Program-made: the position numbers and the translations under genes | Notes under the pieces: model-generated | What the model saw: the letters and a program-made list of their open reading frames with translations, nothing else | Databases searched by the model: none | What the model was told of the DNA's origin: nothing | Assembly: GCA_017624645.1 (NCBI GenBank) | Contig: JAGAMQ010000047.1 | Coordinates: 1-26,749 of the forward strand | Direction: 5' to 3' | Length of the DNA: 26,749 nt | DNA from: Oscillospiraceae bacterium | GTDB lineage: Bacteria; Bacillota; Clostridia; Oscillospirales; Oscillospiraceae | Part shown: in pieces, positions 24,078 to 26,749 of the stretch | Numbering within the stretch: position 1 is the stretch's first letter | How the letters are laid out: each line of letters begins with the position of its first letter

Positions 24078-25883
24078 ATGAAACGCTATCTTACAGCTCT
24101 TTTAGCAGTGCTTCTTTTGGCTGGATGTGCAGGAAATGCCCAGCCGGACCTGGATCAAACGGAGGATTTTCAGGCTGTAGGGAAGGAGCAGACCCTCTAT
24201 GTTCCAAAAAGCGCGGCAGAGCAGCAGACCCACGGCGCAGTAACCATGTACACCCTTCCCCGGGAGGATGTTACAGGTTTGGCTGCAGTGGGCAACCGGC
24301 TGCTGTTGAAGATGGGAACGGAATCGCCCCTGCTGATGACCGTATCTCTGGATGGAGGTGTTCCGTCTGGTCCGATTCCTTTGCCCTCGGGTTTTGATTG
24401 GGATGGAGTATGGATGCCTACCAACAACGGTCTGATCTACCATGATGCACAGACCCATCAGGCGGTTGTGCTGGATCAGCAGCTGAATGAATGGAAGCGG
24501 ATTGCTCTTCCGGAAATGGATTCCCCACCTGTGTTTACTGAGGATAATGCCCGGATCTTTTACTGTAAGGGACAGGAGATTCATGCTCTGGAGCTGGATT
24601 TGGGAATCGATCGCCTGATCCGGACCCATACCTGCCGTAACCAGAGCCTTGTGGGAAGCCTTTTGTCAGGAAAAGTGCTTATCTGTCAGCTGGAAGATGA
24701 AAACGGACAAGCCCGTAAAATATACATTTCTTCTGAAAATGGGCAGAGTCTGAGCGAGAATCAAGGTGTCCTTTCCATTACCTCCGGTGATACATACTAC
24801 TGGGCAACCGTACAGGAAGGAACCTTGAAGCAGCAGCGTGTGGGCAGCACTGACGGAAGACCTATGACACTGCATACAGGCCAGGGGCAGACCCTTCGTT
24901 CCGCACTGGAGCTTGACGGTGTCCTTGGCTTCCAAACCGTGGAAGATAAACACCTTGCGTTGTCTTTCTATGATCTAAAGACAGGAAAACTTGGCGCATC
25001 TGTCACTGTTCGGGGTGTGGGCACTCCGGAACACTATTGGGCTGACGTGCGGGGGAAAAGCATTTGGTTCCTTTCTGCAGATCCTGCAACGGACCTGACA
25101 GCATTGTTTCGTTGGGATGTCAGCAAATCCTCTGTGGGGGATGGTGCTTCCTGCGTGACAAGCTGGTACGATGCAGAAAATCCGGATACGGAAGGGATCA
25201 AGCAATTGCAGTCCCGTGCAGACAAGCTCGGAAAAAGTTACGGCGTGAACATCCGGATTTGGCAGGATGCACTGAAAAGCAATGACCGATATGTGCTGGA
25301 ACCGGAGCACCAAACCACCGCTATCTCAGAGGCGTTGGATGAATTGGAAGGTGTGCTTGCCGCATATCCGGAAAAATTCCTGAGTAAGAGTACGGACAGC
25401 AAGCTGCGCATCTGTATCCTGCGGAGCATTTCCCGGGAAATTACCGGCGCACAGCTTTGGTCCGGATCTGATCCCTATATTTTTCTTAGTGTCGGCTGTG
25501 ATATGGAAAGGGAATTTGCAAAGGCCCTTGGCTATGTGGTCACAAGCCGCTCCCTTGGAAATATCACGATCATGGATGACTGGCAATCTCTGAATCCCCA
25601 AGAGTTTCAGTATGGTACCACGCCGGATAAATCCCTTCTGGAGGGGCAGAGCAGGGCCTTTGTAGATGCGGAAGCAGCCACCTCCGTGACGGAGGACCGC
25701 AGCCGTACATTCTGGCGGGCAATGCAGCCGAATAATGAAAAGCTGTTTGAATCCGAGATCATGCAGAAGAAGCTCACAAAGCTGAGCCTTGCCATCAGAG
25801 ATGCCTACAGTATGAAAAAACGCACCGAGGTGTTCCCGTGGGAGCAGTACCTGCATACACCTATTGCCTATGTGAAGAAATAA
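24078..25883 (+). CDS. Lipoprotein with beta-propeller-like region and a degenerate zinc-peptidase-like C-terminus
   Basis: The 601-aa product has a lipoprotein signal (lipobox LAGC, C17). Residues 45-350 are repetitive beta-strands with propeller-like blades (LDGGVPSGPIPLPSG, GQEIHALELD, WFLSADPATDLTALFRWD). Residues 370-600 resemble the gluzincin-like domain seen in many clostridial lipoproteins: LDELEGVLAAYPEKFL, then DDWQSLNPQEFQYG (500-513) and TEDRSRTFWRAM (538-549). The expected HExxH position reads R478-E-F-A-K482, so both histidines are replaced and it is probably catalytically dead. The start at 24078 has AAGGAG 9 nt upstream; a GTG at 24072 is too close to that site. It is the last gene of the unit. 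The peptidase relation is from pattern memory. Confidence 0.7.
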   Translation: MKRYLTALLAVLLLAGCAGNAQPDLDQTEDFQAVGKEQTLYVPKSAAEQQTHGAVTMYTLPREDVTGLAAVGNRLLLKMGTESPLLMTVSLDGGVPSGPIPLPSGFDWDGVWMPTNNGLIYHDAQTHQAVVLDQQLNEWKRIALPEMDSPPVFTEDNARIFYCKGQEIHALELDLGIDRLIRTHTCRNQSLVGSLLSGKVLICQLEDENGQARKIYISSENGQSLSENQGVLSITSGDTYYWATVQEGTLKQQRVGSTDGRPMTLHTGQGQTLRSALELDGVLGFQTVEDKHLALSFYDLKTGKLGASVTVRGVGTPEHYWADVRGKSIWFLSADPATDLTALFRWDVSKSSVGDGASCVTSWYDAENPDTEGIKQLQSRADKLGKSYGVNIRIWQDALKSNDRYVLEPEHQTTAISEALDELEGVLAAYPEKFLSKSTDSKLRICILRSISREITGAQLWSGSDPYIFLSVGCDMEREFAKALGYVVTSRSLGNITIMDDWQSLNPQEFQYGTTPDKSLLEGQSRAFVDAEAATSVTEDRSRTFWRAMQPNNEKLFESEIMQKKLTKLSLAIRDAYSMKKRTEVFPWEQYLHTPIAYVKK

Positions 25884-25902
25884 ATCTGCAAAAGAACATG
25901 TC

Positions 25903-25932
25903 TTGAAGAAAATCAGGAAATTCCGTTATAAT
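25903..25932 (+). promoter_or_regulatory. promoter in front of the transporter remnant
   Basis: TTGAAG (25903-25908), an 18-base spacer and TATAAT (25927-25932). A GTAGGAAAAACTT site and an ATG (25974) follow, but that frame stops after 14 codons. Confidence 0.5.
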
Positions 25933-25973
25933 GTCCCCCGACAAAATAAAATTCCACATTGTAGGAAAAACTT

Positions 25974-26334
25974 ATGTCTGCTGATCTGGACCAACCCCTT
26001 TGCCGGCTTCGGTATTGAGGCTGCTAGCAAGGTCGCAGTTGGTTACTACCTGCAGCTGTGGGGGATCTTCACTGCCTTTATGTTTGTTGGCATACGCAAT
26101 CACAACCGGGCAGCACAGGTTGTCTTTTGTAGCTTGACAGTACTGTTCTTCCTGCTTGCTCGCGGTGATTATACCGGTATTCATACGATTACCGTAATTT
26201 CCGGCATTGTGGGCATCTTCTGTGGTCTGTCTGCTATCTACAGCGACATGGGTCAGATCCTCGACGCCGAATTTGGCAAAAAGATCATCCCTCTGGGCGA
26301 ATGGAAAACGGAAAGAACCCCCCGGCTTCAATGA
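25974..26334 (+). pseudogene. SatP/GPR1/YaaH acetate transporter remnant (N-terminal half missing)
   Basis: A coding stretch from about 25984 to the TGA at 26332 encodes the C-terminal half of a succinate-acetate/proton symporter: NPFAGFGIEAASKVAVGYYL, LQLWGIFTAFMFVGIRN, VFFCSL-type helix (VVFCSLTVLFFLLARGDYTG) and GIFCGLSAIYSDMGQ, ending FGKKIIPLGEW. The family is about 190-210 aa with six helices; here only about 110 residues and three to four helices remain. A promoter, a ribosome binding site and ATG at 25974 stand just upstream, but that ATG is out of frame and stops at 26016-26018. This fits an internal deletion that joined the 5' start region to the 3' half. The stop lies inside a terminator hairpin. 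Confidence 0.8.
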
Positions 26335-26345
26335 GCCGGGGGGTT
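26308..26345 (-). terminator. Rho-independent terminator shared by the two gene remnants
   Basis: A 12-bp stem (26316-26327 with 26334-26345) and a 6-base loop. On the minus strand it is followed by TTCTTTCCGTTTTCC, so it best serves the GGGtGRT-like tail copy; it also overlaps the transporter stop. Confidence 0.75.
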
Positions 26346-26362
26346 AATGCTGGGAGGTTAAT

Positions 26363-26419
26363 TTACTTCAAGGATTCCTCAACAGCAACAGCAACGCTGA
26401 CGGTCATACCGACCATGGG
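26363..26419 (-). pseudogene. Duplicated 3' tail of a GGGtGRT gene
   Basis: The last 19 codons (PMVGMTVSVAVAVEESLK and stop) match the 3' end of the gene at 26654-26749. The two DNA copies differ at seven positions but code for the same residues except the last one (Lys against Thr). The match ends abruptly at the start of a hairpin-rich element, so the body of this copy is absent. Confidence 0.8.
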
Positions 26420-26602
26420 GGAGCGATCCGACCGCCGCCTGTGGCGGAAAAAGGGAGGGGAGCGAGTGGCAGCGGTCGATAAAATCGAGGATAAGCGCAA
26501 GCCCGAAGATTTTATCGGGCACCGCAACAGGGGGAGCAATGCCCTGCATTGCGACTCAAATCTGCAGCCTGTACTTGCAGGCTGCAACCTTACCATGGTC
26601 GG
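26409..26602. repeat. hairpin-rich element with 10-bp terminal inverted repeats
   Basis: The stretch is bounded by CCGACCATGG (26409-26418) and CCATGGTCGG (26593-26602). Inside are a 7-bp stem (26429-26435 with 26472-26478), a 10-bp stem (26477-26486 with 26508-26517), a 7-bp stem with 3-base loop (26536-26552), and a 9-bp stem (26563-26571 with 26578-26586). GGGGAGC is repeated near 26418, 26457 and 26531. It holds no plausible gene. It could be a MITE- or REP-like intergenic repeat or a structured RNA. Confidence 0.5.
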
Positions 26603-26634
26603 AAAAATATCCCGGCTCATTAGAGCCGGGATAT
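26600..26634 (-). terminator. Rho-independent terminator of the GGGtGRT gene
   Basis: A 12-bp stem (26607-26618 with 26623-26634), a 4-base loop, then TTTTTCC on the minus strand, about 20 bases after the stop. Confidence 0.88.
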
Positions 26635-26653
26635 GAGAGGCTGTGAAGTGAAA

Positions 26654-26749
26654 TTACGTCAAGGATTCCTCAACAGCAACAGCCACGGAAACGGTCATGC
26701 CGACCATGGGGTTGTTGCCTGCGCCCAGGAAGCCCATCATTTCCACGTG
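26654..26749 (-). CDS. GGGtGRT protein, C-terminal end only (runs off the window)
   Basis: The visible 31 residues read HVEMMGFLGAGNNPMVGMTV and then SVAVAVEESLT before the stop. This matches the C-terminus of the GGGtGRT family recalled from anaerobic Firmicutes, about 330 aa long and of unknown function. The rest of the gene, including the glycine-rich signature, lies beyond the right edge. A terminator follows the stop. Confidence 0.72.
   Translation of the reverse strand, partial: HVEMMGFLGAGNNPMVGMTVSVAVAVEESLT

Noticed and set aside
26301..26636. Open frames on both strands across the hairpin-rich element
   Set aside because: They cross two terminators and the inverted repeats, have no ribosome site, and translate to Arg/Ser-rich sequence without domain features.

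Overview
The window looks like a chromosomal piece of a gut-type Clostridia bacterium, most likely Oscillospirales/Ruminococcaceae-like. This is inferred from moderately GC-rich Firmicute coding style, strong AAGGAG ribosome binding sites, sigma-A promoters with 17-base spacers, the gene order gdpP-rplI-dnaB-tilS-ftsH, small clostridial families (a DUF6472-like protein, GGGtGRT protein) and cohesin/dockerin modules. No rRNA, tRNA, CRISPR array, integrase or transposase was seen.

Layout. 1-3257 (minus): miaB then mutS, one transcription unit from a clear promoter; mutS runs off the left edge before its ATPase domain. 3306-4880 (plus): a membrane-anchored parvulin-type foldase with a cytosolic zinc ribbon, ending in a strong terminator. 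4879-8460 (minus): a two-gene operon. The first gene encodes a secreted CHAP-type peptidoglycan hydrolase with a C-terminal type I dockerin; the second encodes a membrane-anchored protein with an N-terminal cohesin-like domain and a long Cys/His-rich array. This is the most interesting locus: an apparently self-contained cohesin-dockerin pair serving a cell-wall enzyme rather than a cellulosome. 8480-11049 (minus): an FGGY sugar kinase and a tRNA-dihydrouridine synthase. 11057-12917 (minus): RNase J with a roughly 170-nt structured leader. 12992-20084 (plus): gdpP, rplI, dnaB, tilS, ftsH. 20089-20791 (minus): a hemolysin III family membrane protein. 20800-20939: an intergenic region with three dyads. 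21010-21454 (plus): a stand-alone two-CBS protein. 21456-25883 (plus): a tightly packed six-gene unit: membrane-attached XRE regulator, 5-formyl-THF cyclo-ligase, PH-like membrane protein, DUF1643 protein, small DUF6472-like protein, and a lipoprotein resembling a zinc metallopeptidase that has lost its two histidines.

25884-26749 is a decay zone: a promoter followed by the C-terminal half of an acetate (SatP/GPR1/YaaH) transporter; a terminator; a duplicated 3' tail of a GGGtGRT gene; a hairpin-rich element of about 190 bases with 10-bp terminal inverted repeats; and the 3' end of a GGGtGRT gene that runs off the right edge.

How the genes fit together: the core clusters serve replication, repair, translation fidelity, RNA decay, c-di-AMP turnover and membrane protein quality control. 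The foldase, the hydrolase and its putative surface receptor are neighbours and could form a surface-assembly module, but that link is inference. All family assignments were made by reading the translations, without database searches.
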